This document shows, one piece after another, positions 50,868-62,058 of a stretch of DNA of 64,000 nucleotides. The stretch is from Marisa cornuarietis (lineage: Eukaryota; Mollusca; Gastropoda; Architaenioglossa; Ampullariidae): assembly GCA_004794655.1 (NCBI GenBank), contig SMMW01000606.1:1199501-1263500 (forward strand), read 5' to 3'. Every line of letters starts with the position of its first letter. The first letter of the stretch is position 1. Made by a program: the position numbers and the translations under genes. Below the pieces are notes generated by a model. That model was not told where the DNA came from, did not search any database, and saw only the letters and a program-made list of their open reading frames with translations.

Positions 50868-50995
50868 GGGAAAGACCGTTCAAATCTCGCCCGTAGGCTG
50901 GAGCTGTGCACATGTGGCACCTGCTCGGAGAGCTGGCGTAGGTCGTGATATAGCCTCGGTTGCCGACTCGTCCAACCATTCTGTGTGTCATGGAA
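50868..50995 (+). mobile_element. Partial tRNA-derived SINE
   Basis: GTTCAAATCTCGCC (B-box-like), GCACATGTGGCACCTGCTCG, AGAGCTGGCGTAGGTCGTGA and TATAGCCTCGGTTGCCGAC match the 3' two thirds of the SINE at 55.1 kb. The tRNA A-box part is missing. Confidence 0.65.
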
Positions 50996-51501
50996 GCTAT
51001 TATCTCTCTCGAAGAAAGAAGTAAATATCTCAGTCTAATGAGCTTGAGCATATTTATGTATGTCTCTAAGGCAGGGACAGAGACGAACAAAGCGGCTATT
51101 ATCACGGACAAACTGCTGCTTTAGTGGTGGAGAAGAGGAAAATATCCACTAAAAAATAATAATACAAACACAACGAAAACCTGAGTTAAAACAAGACACG
51201 GGCAAATAAAAAAAATTATTTAGGCTTCAATATGTCTTATTAAAACTAAACGTTTGTTCATTGCACGATTGAACGACTTGCCGTCGTCGTGACTGTAATG
51301 CTAGAGTAGTGATCGTGGTAGTATAAGAAAAGAAAGTATACTGATGAAACTTACACTGGTAAATATTGAAAGAGATCTGAAAGACGGACTTAAAGACACG
51401 CAAAGATCGATGATTGTGTGAACCCAGTGCACTTAACATTTAAAGATGTAGCACTCTTGAAATCGTAGACAAATAAAAAAGGCTTCACGTCCTAGGTTTA
51501 C
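50996..51501. other. No gene recognised
   Basis: AT-rich; downstream side of the candidate minus-strand exon that follows, so if that exon is real this would be its first intron. Confidence 0.4.
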
Positions 51502-51733
51502 CTGGGGTCCACCGCCCAGCGAAATATTTACACTCAGACACGTGAGAGTTTTCGTCAGGTCGATAAGTAAGTAAATCGTCTGATGCGATCGATCTGTCCG
51601 TAATGCTTGTGTGATCAGATGACCTAAATCTTTCCGGCACGCCAGTCTGCTCCTCGCTCTTCACTTCGTCTTGCGTGCGACCTTGACCTCGACTTGGTGC
51701 AGAGGAAGAGGAAACGGCCCTGAACGACGCCAT
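51502..51733 (-). CDS. Candidate first coding exon of an unknown minus-strand gene
   Basis: On the minus strand a frame starts at ATG (51733; MASFRAVSSSSAPSRGQG) and stays open to a consensus splice donor, CCCCAG then GTAAAC, with the last exon base at 51502. That gives 77 codons plus one base. The sequence is rich in Ser, Arg, Glu and Asp (later DEVKSEEQTGVPERF and SIASDDLLTYRPDE), as in a disordered cytosolic N-terminus. The frame is already open upstream of the ATG for about 35 codons, and the start context is mediocre (T at -3, G at +4). I recognise no domain and no following exon within the window. The evidence is the coding-like composition plus the good donor; chance is a real alternative. 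Confidence 0.35.
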
Positions 51734-54700
51734 GCACTGATCAACGGATGCCAAATGGAGCCAGGCCTGCCTACATCCCCTTGTCTCGCTCCCAGTGGCC
51801 GCCGAGCAGGCACTCAGTCTGGAACTTAACCTACAGCCTTCTTAGTCACATCGGCTCTGTGCAGGGAAAACACATGGCAACGCGCTACATCCGGAAATCT
51901 CCTGCTGGTTGTCTACCCCTTTATTGCCTCGGACGATGTCGCAGGTTGTGATGATTACGAGAGCAGTTACCGGAGGCTTTTTGCAGCAAACGCCATTTAA
52001 GAGGTGTTTGCTTCCTCTCCATATTCGTAAAGCACTGGAGCTAGAAAGTGGCTTTTCTTCATAAATGTATGCTTGGATTCTTGGCGTGTTCCGGGGGATA
52101 TCCCTAAGTGGTTTGTTTCTCTGACCGTATTTCCAGACCTGCTGTGCGGGAAGATTCTACATTTTCTTGGGTCTTTATATTTTGTTAAGTTGTTATTTTT
52201 AATGTCGCTTCCTTTGTAACTTTTAAAACTTGATAATTACAAGCCGGTCATTGTAGCGCTCAAGGCTGTCAACTCTTTCTTGTCTAAAATATGTATATCA
52301 GCCCCTAATCTAACAAGTCTTATGTGCGTGAAATTGGAACTAAAAAAATTAGTTTTTTAATCGAAAGAGATGACAAGAAAGAGTCACTGTTGATAATAAT
52401 GAAGATTATTGTGGCTGTAAAAAGAACGGAATCGATAATAGATGTTTTTTTAAATCTGACCGTGCCTTCTGCAATGTTTGTTTTCGCAAAACGTCCTATA
52501 TGGCATGATTAAATGAAAGGATTGGATTTTAGGAGTAAATCAAAATCCTTAATAATCAGAACAAAACTGACATTCCTGAATGAAAACAAAATGGATTTTT
52601 GAGATTTCTGCACTAAGCTTGCGTGTTCTTCAAATCTTCTGTAAGAGCAGGAAAAATGTAGTTTGGGTCAATATGTACTGCACATTGATTTTTCTGTTTC
52701 AACCAGACTTCATAATCCCGCAAAATGTTGGCAAATGAGAATTATAAAAATACATACCTTGATCATTACAAATTGCAACTTGTTGACTCCTCCAAGCGCT
52801 TGAAAAATCGCACAAACAAATGATGTATCCTCGGTGCATCAGCAATTATCGGTTGAAGTCATGCAAGCATAATCGCGCTTCTCTTGAACAAAGAAAAATT
52901 CAGTGCAAAAACGAAGCAGCGGTAGGGTAATCATTTCAAGGGCTGGATGTTCCACCGCACTCATTGTGAAAGGTTATTATGTCCTTTCGTACCAGATTAT
53001 TGTGTTGTGCATTAACTAAAGGATATTCCGTTGTGTTTGCAGCATAAGGATATAATTTTGTACTTCAATAAAAGGGCGTTATAAAAACGTATGTAGATAT
53101 TTTAGAAAAATCAGCTTTACGCGGTGTTCAGGGGATGTCCCAACACACACGATATCGAGTTCTGATCAAACTAAAGGATTCTACATTATGTTTGTTAAAC
53201 AAGGATGTAGAATTGTTTTTCATCAATAGTGATAATGGTTATGATACTAAACAGTAAAAATTCCATAGTTAAACGCAGTAAAATCGTTCGTGTTTCAAGC
53301 TGAAGAAATAATGCTGCTGTGCATCAGAGTCAGCCAACTAGTATAAACTGCCGTGTAGCAACCAGCTCTCTTTTAGGTCAAAATGTGTAAAAGTGTCACA
53401 GTGAAGCTTCAGAAAAAAAAAACTCGCTGACACTGCATTCGCTAGCATTTTTACTACATTTCTTCTTTGTTCTCTCATGTAAGACAAATACAAATTGCTT
53501 TTTTGGCATTAAAAGTCGATATATGGTTAAGATTGATGAGTATTATTGGTTGAAATAAATTGTGAGTGTGGAAGGATCTTTATTTTGCTTTTGTTGAAAT
53601 AGTGTACAACTTCTAAAACCATTTTTTTTTCCTTTTGTTTAAAAGACGAACAGTCCCACAGCCTTGCGGCCGAGTGTACGTAAGTGGTTCAGTGTGTCAA
53701 AGGCACGCGTGTTTAAGGCTGGGCTCTTCCGCCGACTTTGCCTTCCTTTATAAATCAGATACCCATTTCTGTTGGACATTGGCTGGGTGAGTTTCCCAGC
53801 GAAGAAAAACAGATTTGTCAATGTTCTCATGCAAGTCCTTCGAACTGCTGACTGTCAGAAGCGAACGTACAAGAGGCAGTTCGTTGTAGGATTGTTGATC
53901 GTTGACAGCAACCTCAGTTTTTCGTCTGCTGTAATTGTGTGCTTTATTCCATAAAATTTGCCGTCTTGCTTCGCATATCTACATCACAGATGCTCATTCT
54001 GGGTCCGCTAATCAGACTGAATCGTGAACGGGGCCGGTTTGTATGGCGGAGTCGCTGGCTGGCCTCAGTGATGACCGAAAGATGGCCACCGTCGACCCGC
54101 TGCCCCGCTTGTCTACGTGTTGTCCGCCTGAAATGGTGACCGTAGTATTAAGATATCAAATGATTGTTGAGTTTAAAGGTACACATCAGTCTACTAACGT
54201 GGTTTTGTCTGCGAACGATGATTGTTTTCAATGCTGGTAAATCAGTTCGAGCATTAATAGGCTGCAGTTCAAGCTCTTAGAAAGGATGGTGTTCCTGATT
54301 TTGCTCCGTTTCTTGGGTTTCTAAGACTCGTTATTCCTGGCAGCGACAGTTATATTCTACCCCTCCTCTCAAAGGCACGCTGCTATTAATGAAAAAAAAC
54401 ATCACATGCGAACAGGCTTTCGGTCATGTCATCCTGTCATGTCATCTCTACTTTAATGTTCTGTAGATCCTGACTTTCCTGTAAACCTCGTCCAGGTTTT
54501 ATGGCCTTTTTAATGAGAAGCGTGGATTAGAGGCACCTCAGTGGTTTGAGACTTACTTTTGATGTCGTAGCTTTCTGGGACTCAGAAAATCGGACATCAG
54601 CTTGATTTCCCCTTGCCTGAGGATCGCCAGGCCTACGGCTGCACGCATAGTCCAGTTTTTGTGCTACTTATGGTGGCGAAGAGAAGAGCAGAGATTCCTT

Positions 54701-54819
54701 TAATGACCGGAGTGTGTTTTAAGTGTAGAATGCGAACTGTTATCCTCAATCTGCCACTGAGCATTTGCGCAATCTTTCCAAAAAAGCTATGAACGAAAGA
54801 CACATTTTTTACATTTATA
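51734..54819. other. About 3 kb with no gene recognised
   Basis: A short plus-strand frame at 54043-54240 opens ATGGCGGAG and runs to AAAG then GTACAC, a passable donor at 54178/54179, but codes for nothing I recognise. A diverged duplication (ACTAAAGGAT...TTGT blocks) lies at about 53010-53065 and 53168-53222. Confidence 0.4.
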
Positions 54820-54935
54820 ATTTACGGGGTGAGTAGGTGGGTGGGGAGAGTGCATATGCCGAGCCAGCAGCTAAGGCAATATCACAGCCAGGCAGCCGGC
54901 TTTAATATGCAGAGAAAACCGATACAATCAGGGAA
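54820..54935 (-). mobile_element. Partial SINE copy
   Basis: Plus-strand GAGCCAGCAGCTAAGGCAAT, ATCACAGCCAGGCAGCCGGC and ATATGCAGAGAAA are the same ordered blocks as in the 22.5-kb SINE; the tRNA-like half is missing or scrambled. Confidence 0.6.
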
Positions 54936-55129
54936 ACGATGTGCATAAAACACTCCTTTCAACCTTTTATTAGCAATTGTTCCGTCTCATCATTCTAAGG
55001 CCCTTTGAGTAGAGAGAGCCCCCCAAACGATGACAAATCTTCTTCACCTCATATCCTAGAATTGAGGAAGCAGGCATACAGCTGACCAATGTATGGCGCT
55101 TATTCACTTTATCAGAATTGCATCATTAA
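54936..55129. other. Spacer between two SINE copies
   Basis: Nothing recognised. Confidence 0.4.
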
Positions 55130-55345
55130 CTGTAAGGAGGTCTGGTGGTGCAGTGGTTAGCACCTGTCACCAATACAGTGAAGATTGGCTGTCTTGGATT
55201 CAGCTCTCCTCTCAGGCATGCTGTTCTTTCTCCGCATGTGGCATCTGTTCACAGGGCTGGCTGCCTTGCCATGATATAGTCTTAGTTGCTGGCGGCGTGA
55301 AACACCAATTCCCCCGCTCCCTCATCACTAACTGCAAGGCTCGCG
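55130..55345 (+). mobile_element. Full-length tRNA-derived SINE
   Basis: The best-preserved copy in the window. TGGTGCAGTGG at 55146-55156 fits the RNA polymerase III A-box consensus TRGYNNARNGG exactly; a B-box-like GGATTCAGCTC lies 39 bases further (55196-55206). The shared core follows: CTGTTCTTTCTCCGCATGTG, GCCATGATATAGTCTTAGTT and GGCGTGAAACACCAA. The copy is immediately followed by a TG/GA run at about 55355-55388. SINEs are transcribed by Pol III and mobilised by a partner LINE. Confidence 0.75.
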
Positions 55346-55353
55346 TATTTCAC

Positions 55354-55388
<35 letters not shown>

Positions 55389-55929
55389 ATAATAATAATA
55401 ATTTTATTCAGCTTTTGGAAGGCCATCTGGCCCATATCAACAACACATACTGCTGTTTACATGCATGTTAACAGTTTGTGGCTCTACAAGATCAACGTTC
55501 CATTGTGTTTGCGGCTTCAAATTAATAGTAAACAAAATGGTAAACAATACAATGACTGGACAATTATATGTAGACTGTCATGGTACTCTCATTTTCAGAC
55601 ATTCTGTTATGTGTATGGCAACATTAATAGCTACATTTCCCTTAAGGTTCTTACACAAAAGGTGAACCTTAGAGGGGAAGGGGAATTTATGATAGAAGAG
55701 TGGAATATATCTACTACGTAGGACTGTATACTTAGGGCATGTTAGCAAAAAAGGATAAGGTCTTCCACACCGGCTATCACACTGCTCTCACTCAGGATTG
55801 CCGCTGGTTTGGTGATAACGACTGATCCCATTAAGCGGTAAACAGTTGCTTCTTAAAAGACACAGGACACATTGTGTTCACATCGTGATACCTGATTTAT
55901 GTATGTTGCTCTGATTAGGTACGGGTGAT

Positions 55930-57046
55930 AGTCACAATTATCAGAAGCAGACACTGAATCGTGCCATTTTTGACGAAAAAAAATCCTTGAATTGAATAAG
56001 GGAATATTTGTTTTGCACATGCACATTCCATGTCCCAACACTGTGGCTGGGCCCGGGATTTTTGTCGTTTTGACTTCGTGCCGGCTGCCGCTTTCTGCAG
56101 AAAAGACACAAAACAAGAAGACCTGTCTTCAATACTCTTATCAAGGGCGTCTAAAAAACTAGAGAATTCTGTCTTTATTTTCAAATATTCAGTAAATTAT
56201 GATTTATGTTGGTCTTACCAGGTATATCTAACCTTTTCTCTAAGTTAATGGTGGTAGCTATTGAATCACTACAGTGGATACATGAATCTTTTAACAGTGT
56301 GATAACGATGGAGACACGGTCTGATTCATCCTTATTGTCCACATGCATTTCTGAGATTAGGTCAAATATTGAGCATACGAAATAATCCACAACACTCCTT
56401 CCTCTGTTAGCTATGCGTGTGATTTCTCCTTTTTCATCACCGGTTGATCTACCGTTAACGATAAAATGTCGAATTCTTTGGAGAGCTTTATAAGCTTCTG
56501 ACCAAATTTATTTACGTTAGTGTCTTTGGAGGGGAGGGGGTATTACAGATGTTTCGAACAAAACTTCAAGGTCTTTTAGGGAGTGTACATGTTTGTCGCT
56601 AGCGACATAGCATCGCTGAGCTCAGCCGTGTGGGTGTTGAAATCACCGCACAGTAGCCATGGTGAGTACGGGGGTTCGCTAGCTATTGGATTCAGATGGC
56701 GACCGAGATTTTCTATCCCATCACTGTTGTCATCCCCATAAATTATTGATTTTTCTGGTGCTACGTATACGCAGGCAAAAATAATATCCTCCTGAGAGTT
56801 TAAAACAGACCTATCTATTCTAAGAAAAATAAAATCCTCTGCTTGCTTAAGTAGTGAAGACATAGTTTTATGAATACAAATTAATACCTACACCACCCTT
56901 GACTCTGTTCACGTGAGGATAAGTACATAATATAGTCCGAGACATGAGCCAGTCTCCAATAAGACACAAATCTTGAACTTTCTGCAAAACTCTCTGAATG
57001 ATGGGATTTTTAGTTTGTACTTAAGTCCTTGTCTATTCCACGACAT
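55930..57046 (-). pseudogene. L1-like ORF2 N-terminal APE-type endonuclease, degenerate
   Basis: The ORF2 endonuclease nicks target DNA to prime reverse transcription. The reading starts MSWNRQGLKYKLKIPSFRE (active-site Asn in SWNxxG). It keeps a Glu in LLETG, where a frameshift follows, then gives RVKGGVGI, IIFACVYVAPEKS and LLCGDFNTHTAELSD (Asp and Asn of GDFN). The C-terminal part reads VVDYFVC and VDNKDESDRVSIV, where the catalytic His of the SDH motif is replaced by Arg. The linker block FLDALDKSIED and QPQCWDMECACAK, matching the family's QPWWDxEC-x-AK, comes next. Several in-frame stops are present. No reverse transcriptase follows. Confidence 0.75.
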
Positions 57047-57184
57047 TATCTTAAACACCATTTTTGAAACACAGATAGCAGAGGGACTGGGGATTTTACT
57101 GGTCTTCGATGCACAAGTTCTTATATCTTCACACGTTGATGTGTCATTTCTCTTAGCAGCAATCTTTTCATGTCGAGCTAACCG

Positions 57185-57741
57185 TTATTCACTGGTTCGT
57201 CCTTCTTTCAAGTTGTTTGTGGATGGGTCGAACACGTATGCCTTACCCTCAATAACGAGTTTGTCGAAGCAAAGAAAAGCCTTCCTGTTGTCGTCAATGG
57301 CTTGTCTAAGAAACGGTCGAAGTTGACAATGATAGGATGGGGGCCCCTCTATTTCTATGTTGTCCTCCAACTTGAGTTTATCCTTGAGGAGAGATTGTAT
57401 GATACCATCACAGTCTGCCCAGGTCTCTGTTTGCCCCTGTGGATCAGGAATATTATAGAAGATTAGATTTTTGCGTCTGTTTCTTCCCTCTATAATTATC
57501 GTCTAGTTTATGCTCCAGCTTAGAGATCTTCTCCTTCAGCGCCATATTTTCTTTCATCACTTCCGTCAGGTTTCTGAGTATTAAATTTAAGTATTCTTGG
57601 GTTTTATCATTCATGTTGTCAATTTTTTTGTCTGTAGAACTCAATATTTTCATCACATCAGCTATGGGCGGTTGCTCCGGTGGTGTTTTCTGAGTTTACT
57701 GCGTGGTGCACTGGCGAATGGGTGGACGTCTTGTTGCTCAT
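57185..57741 (-). pseudogene. L1-like ORF1 (RNA-binding chaperone protein), frameshifted
   Basis: ORF1 proteins coat the element's RNA as coiled-coil trimers. A start at 57741 gives MSNKTSTHSPVHHAV; a one-base slip near 57670 is needed to enter the frame of the coiled coil, a leucine- and lysine-rich heptad region from DKKIDNMNDKTQEYLNLILR to ENMALKEKISKLEHKLDD. After a second slip the RRM-type core begins with NLIFYNIPDPQGQTETWADC, the family's NLIFxGIPE...ETWxDC signature. It continues to DNIEIEGPPS, RPFLRQAIDD and a C-terminal DKLVIEGKAYVFD segment before the stop at 57185. The expected domain order is intact, but the copy cannot make one protein. Confidence 0.75.
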
Positions 57742-57800
57742 CCCGTTGTTATGATGACGAATTCGACGGCGATAGCAGAGCTTGTCTTTTTACAAGGCCT

Positions 57801-59912
57801 GGGCTGCTTTCTCTGTCTCCACACCGGAGTAATGCACCCGCTAAAAACACGACAGTCACGAAGGCTGCATAGTATCTGTTTCTGAACCGCACACTTAGCC
57901 TACTGAGGTGTGTGAGCACAGTGCGCCGAGCTCCCTGACACATAAAGCTGATAAAAGTCCACAAGAAGTGGCCACATGTCGCTGAAAAAAGGAGATTATG
58001 GCTTGGCATGCTGTTTATAACTCGGATATACACACTGTATATTACACAATAGTTTTAAACTCAATTTGCCAAAAACGCCAGACAAATTGTTTGGAAGGTT
58101 TGGAAGGAACCGTCCGACTTGCTCATCTGAGAACATCTCACCTCTGAATTCTTCTTAACATTTATCGTTGAAACTCTCAACTGGTCACATGTTATTTAAG
58201 GTGAATGGAAGAACAAATGATCAGTATTCTTTGATTCGTTTAATAATATTCACACAAAAAATCAAGCCCGGAAAATGTAAAACAAAACTAAATTTATGTA
58301 ACCACAATAAAATTGCAATGCTGATAGACAAAAGAAATGTTTACTTGACCAGTCTGTGGACTTTTCATTCTGATGTCACTGGACCTCCATTGTTCCGGTT
58401 AGAATAACGCCGGCTTCGATCGAAGAAGGACGTGCTACTCCGGCAGTTTCACCAGAGGCGTGCAAGCAGGTCCCACTCGGCTGCTGCTATCTCTGCCACA
58501 TGCGACATATTTATTTGTCTCTTGAATGGCTGCTTTTAGCTGTGAGGAGCCCATCATGTGAGTTTCGCCACGCACCTCTGTGGGGAGAGTGTTGCACTAA
58601 ATTCTCCCCCCTCCCTCAACACACCAAACCACTCGTGACGTGTGCCTATTGTAAATTTTCACCTCCATGTTTATTTTTGCGACGAGGGACGGACTTGGAA
58701 AGTGAATTTAACAGGACCCCCATTTGGCTTGGAGACAAATAAATGCTCTTTGGCCCTCAAAGCATATTTCTGCAGCGTGTAAAAGATAGTGTTCATTTCA
58801 ACGCCCCTTGAACCCTCATAAAACAAGCCAAGCAAAAAAACAACAACAACAACAACAAAAACAACAAGAGTACATTTAGTAACTGGATTATGGTTCCTAC
58901 GAGGTACTAACAAGTTCCTTTTTTCTTCCATAGTTCCATTCTCATCCTTGTCTTTTTTTGCTCTCACTTCTTGCAGGGTTATATATGTCGATATATAGTA
59001 TTTATATATCTACTGTATATAAATACAAACAGGTATATATATATATATCCTTAGGTCGGGTTTTAGAGATCTTTGAGTTTCCTCGAAAATTCAGGGTTCT
59101 TCTGAGGGAAAGTGTAGAAGCAAGAAAACGAGGGTATGTGCAATAAATAAAGGTCACAGTATGTGCATGGTGTCATCGTACCGTCTAGGCCCGTTGTGCT
59201 GTGGTTGGTCGTCGCCATTTGAGAAATAAAAGCTGAAGAGTCGCGTCCATGCACTTTGTCTTTCCTGCCAAGTCCTTGGCAGACGCAGAGTTTGTTTCGT
59301 GTGATTTTCAATTTCTTTTATACGAACTTGCTGTAAAGAGGCGGAATAGTGAGCACACAGGCTGCCAGACAGCAGCGCTTGCCAAGATCGCAGTTTGTCG
59401 GGACAGCGATAGGGAGGGAGTATTGTCTGAAGGTTACTGCTCCCACATACACTCTCTTGCCCTTTTGTGTGGCTCGCTCTCGGCGTCAGAGGCGTGACCA
59501 CGTGAACAGTAAACCATCACAGACACCGTGCCTGTCGCTCTGTCCGTCTGTTTTCTTTCTTTTCCTTTCCTGTCTTCATCTCCCTCTTCTTGCACCGTTC
59601 CTCAGCTCATCTCACTTTCCTTCCCTCCTTCCGTGTGTCCCGTATGGTGTCCTCCCTACTCCCCCCCCCCCTCTAAATTAATCTACCCGTAAGCACCGTC
59701 GTGGCAAAATGAGGTTCGTGATCAGCTGAAGACTGGTTTTAACGCCATAGCACTCGCTGTTTACCATGGCGCCAACCATCTCGGAGTCCATGGCACTTTC
59801 AATCACTTTAAATTACAACTGTGAATACATGCACACTAACAAATTCCAGTTGTAAAAAATAGCTCTCATATTTTCTGTTGTGTGTGTATGTGTGTGCGCG
59901 CGCGCGTGCGTG
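57801..59912. other. No gene recognised
   Basis: Includes an AAC-rich tract (58838-58867), TA-rich tracts (58980-59050) and a pyrimidine-rich stretch (59550-59680). Frames at 59154-59501 and 59249-59497 lie on opposite strands over the same bases and have no known motif. Confidence 0.45.
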
Positions 59913-59914
59913 CG

Positions 59915-60030
59915 TGTGTGTGCCACACAAAACATGTCTACCTAAATGTTTATCTACTCATGGATCTATTTATCTGTCGCTCTTTGTGGATAAATACATA
60001 AGTAGATGTGTTTTGTGTGGGGCACACACA
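59915..60030. repeat. Imperfect inverted repeat (hairpin)
   Basis: The left arm GTGTGTGCCACACAAAACAT then GTCTACCTAAATGTTTATC (59915-59954) is complementary, with a few mismatches and small gaps, to the right arm (59989-60030), which on the other strand reads GTGTGTGCCCCACACAAAAC then ACATCTACTTATGTATTTATC. The loop is about 34 bases. It directly follows a TG/CG run at about 59880-59918. Confidence 0.75.
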
Positions 60031-60394
60031 GATAGAGAATAATAGTTATATGTCTTTCGTAGCCAGATGGTTACGTACATTTAAGGTTTTCTGATGTGTC
60101 TTCTTTCCATCTGTGCATCTCAAGCAAACTGTCTATAAAGTACCGCTTGCTTAAGGAAGCCAAGAGTCTGTTTCATTTAGAGGCGGAGGTTTGGCTGAGG
60201 GACTAATCGGCGAACTTTCGCTGCGCCAGTAATGACAAAAAGTGTCATCGGTAAATAGTACGAAAGCCGGAGAGCTACTTTTTGTCGGCCCTGATGGGAG
60301 GTCCTGTTGAAAGATGCCACATGATGTTTTAACGATATACTGTGGCAAAGTAATAATCAAAGAATGCGTCTTGTTCCGCCCGCGGCCTCGTGCT

Positions 60395-60408
60395 GTTGTC
60401 ATGGCAAC
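60395..60408 (+). promoter_or_regulatory. RFX X-box-like motif
   Basis: GTTGTCATGGCAAC matches the RFX X-box consensus at every defined position. It lies about 2.25 kb upstream of the TRPC coding exon, inside what would be its intron or upstream region, and within an unrecognised minus-strand frame (60151-60480). Confidence 0.35.
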
Positions 60409-61904
60409 AACTTGTCGGCTCGGAAGATTCTTCCTGAGAGTGCTCGGAAGGCCTGGAGAAACAAAGAAAATAGAGCTCATTTGTCGATTCCTTTCAGGAC
60501 AATTTTAAAACAAATTTTGAGACATCGATCTAAAACCTAGAAAAAGCTGTTAAATTACCTCTTTTTCCGGGTAATATTTTTTATCATTCTTTTTCCCACC
60601 CTAGACTCCATTCCTTTACGGGTCACGACCTTCGTGCACTCATTCTCTCATTCCTTTGTCAACATTCTTTCTCTAGCCACCTCCCCCTCTCTCTGTTTTT
60701 CCTCTTTCCTTTACTGTTGTCTTTAGCCTCATTATGACCCGTCAAATTCTTTCGTTTGAAGCAGAGAATTGTATACACACTACGCATGAACGAGTATTGA
60801 AACGTGAGCGTTTGAGTGTATTTAGAGGTTCATTCGTTGGAAAATAAGCTTAGTAAAATTCTAACTTTATTCTACCCCGATTTTATGTATTTCTACAAAC
60901 CATTTTTTGTTTGAAGTGTATAAAATGTGAGTTAAAACTTGTTAAAAAAGATGAAGTCCTAAGTAAGGTGAGTGTCATGCCAGAACGTATCCATCACATG
61001 GTAAACGCGACGTGTGACGACAGTTTATTCTCACAGTAGTCAAGATGTGTGACAAATGAGTTTATTTATACAGTAACGCTTTCCTTATTAACTCCAAAAT
61101 TATTCCTTATTCTCAACACAATTTTAAACGTTATAATAAAATGTGGTTACAATCACTGCACTATACCTCTTCTGGATTATAGACTTAACTGCAGCTTACG
61201 ACTGTTACAGGAAAGTCGAAATGGATGAGTAGCTCACAGCGATTCATTTCTTGCATACTGCGTTCAGCTTGTTTCTTTGCATTAATTTCCAAGTGTTCTC
61301 GTGGGTCTTCTCGTGCATTCTCGTGGCATCCGTGTGATTAACGGGATCCTGTAGACACGGGCCGGAAAACATTAGGTTTTTTGGGGTGGTGGGGGGGAGG
61401 GAGGGATCAGCTCTTCTCCTGATTGCCTTCTTCTGACTTGTCTCCTTTTTGCTTATTTTTGAGAGTAGAGAGAGAAATATCATGTACATTACGCAGACAC
61501 GATACAACATAGCTCCTGTTGTGTTTTTTTCTACAACAAGAAGCTTCTGCACGTAAAGCAGGATAAGCCTCCCAAAATTACATCATTACCTAAACATGAC
61601 TGTAGCATGTGTAATTCTCCGCATGAGCCAGGTGCATCAATCACTCGGATGTACATTGTAAAGCCCCACAAACAATCTTCATAGAACCAGACTGCGTGTC
61701 TGGGGTTATTTAAACTAGATAAGATAGCTTTTAAACAATATGTCTACAAAGGTGTTTAAAACCTGCTGGAGTAATTCATGTAAAGATATCTGTTCACCAG
61801 AATGAACGTTCTCAAACAGTTCATTTTAACTCTTCTAACAAAATATTTTAACATCTTTTGACCCACGTTTTCCTTGTTTTATCTTTAGGTAATGCAAGAC
61901 GGCG
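60409..61904. other. No gene recognised
   Basis: AT-rich; a G-rich patch at 61382-61408. The minus-strand frame at 61244-61552 is unrecognised. Confidence 0.45.
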
Positions 61905-62058
61905 GGGTGGGGGGTGTGAGGGTGAGGGGAGAAAAACTGTTTTGCGTTGAACCAGCAACTAAGGCTATACCATGGCAGAGCCGCCACAGGCAGAGAAAGA
62001 ACCTCGTGCACGAGATCTGAACCGAGAACAGCCAATCTTCACTGTGTTGGTTTATAGA
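61905..62058 (-). mobile_element. tRNA-derived SINE
   Basis: Minus-strand blocks ACACAGTGAAGATTGGCTGT, a B-box-like GGTTCAGATCT (62013-62023), TTCTTTCTCTGCCTGTGGCG and GGTATAGCCTTAGTTGCTGG follow the order of the full copy at 55.1 kb. It is inserted about 600 bases upstream of the TRPC exon acceptor. Confidence 0.7.

Larger units (their letters stand above)
55389..57800 (-). mobile_element. L1-like non-LTR retrotransposon, internally deleted and dead
   Basis: On the minus strand the order is ORF1 (57741-57185), the ORF2 endonuclease and linker (57046 to about 55930), and then a 3' end. The 3' end reads GGGCCAGATGGCC, CTGAATAAAATT and five ATT units (55389-55403). The reverse transcriptase, RNase-side and zinc-knuckle parts of ORF2, expected to need well over 2 kb, do not fit in the roughly 500 bases between the linker and the tail, so they are deleted. 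Several frameshifts and stops confirm inactivity. The 3' end resembles that of the fragment at 5.03-5.73 kb, so both probably belong to one family. The upstream limit of the 5' UTR is uncertain. Confidence 0.8.

Noticed and set aside
54043..54240. ATGGCGGAG-initiated short frame as a first exon
   Set aside because: Donor is weak, peptide unrecognised and no upstream promoter motif was seen; kept only as a note.
60151..60480. 109-codon minus-strand frame around the X-box
   Set aside because: Reads plausibly in composition but has no domain, no clear acceptor or donor pair, and its internal ATG coincides with the palindromic X-box motif.
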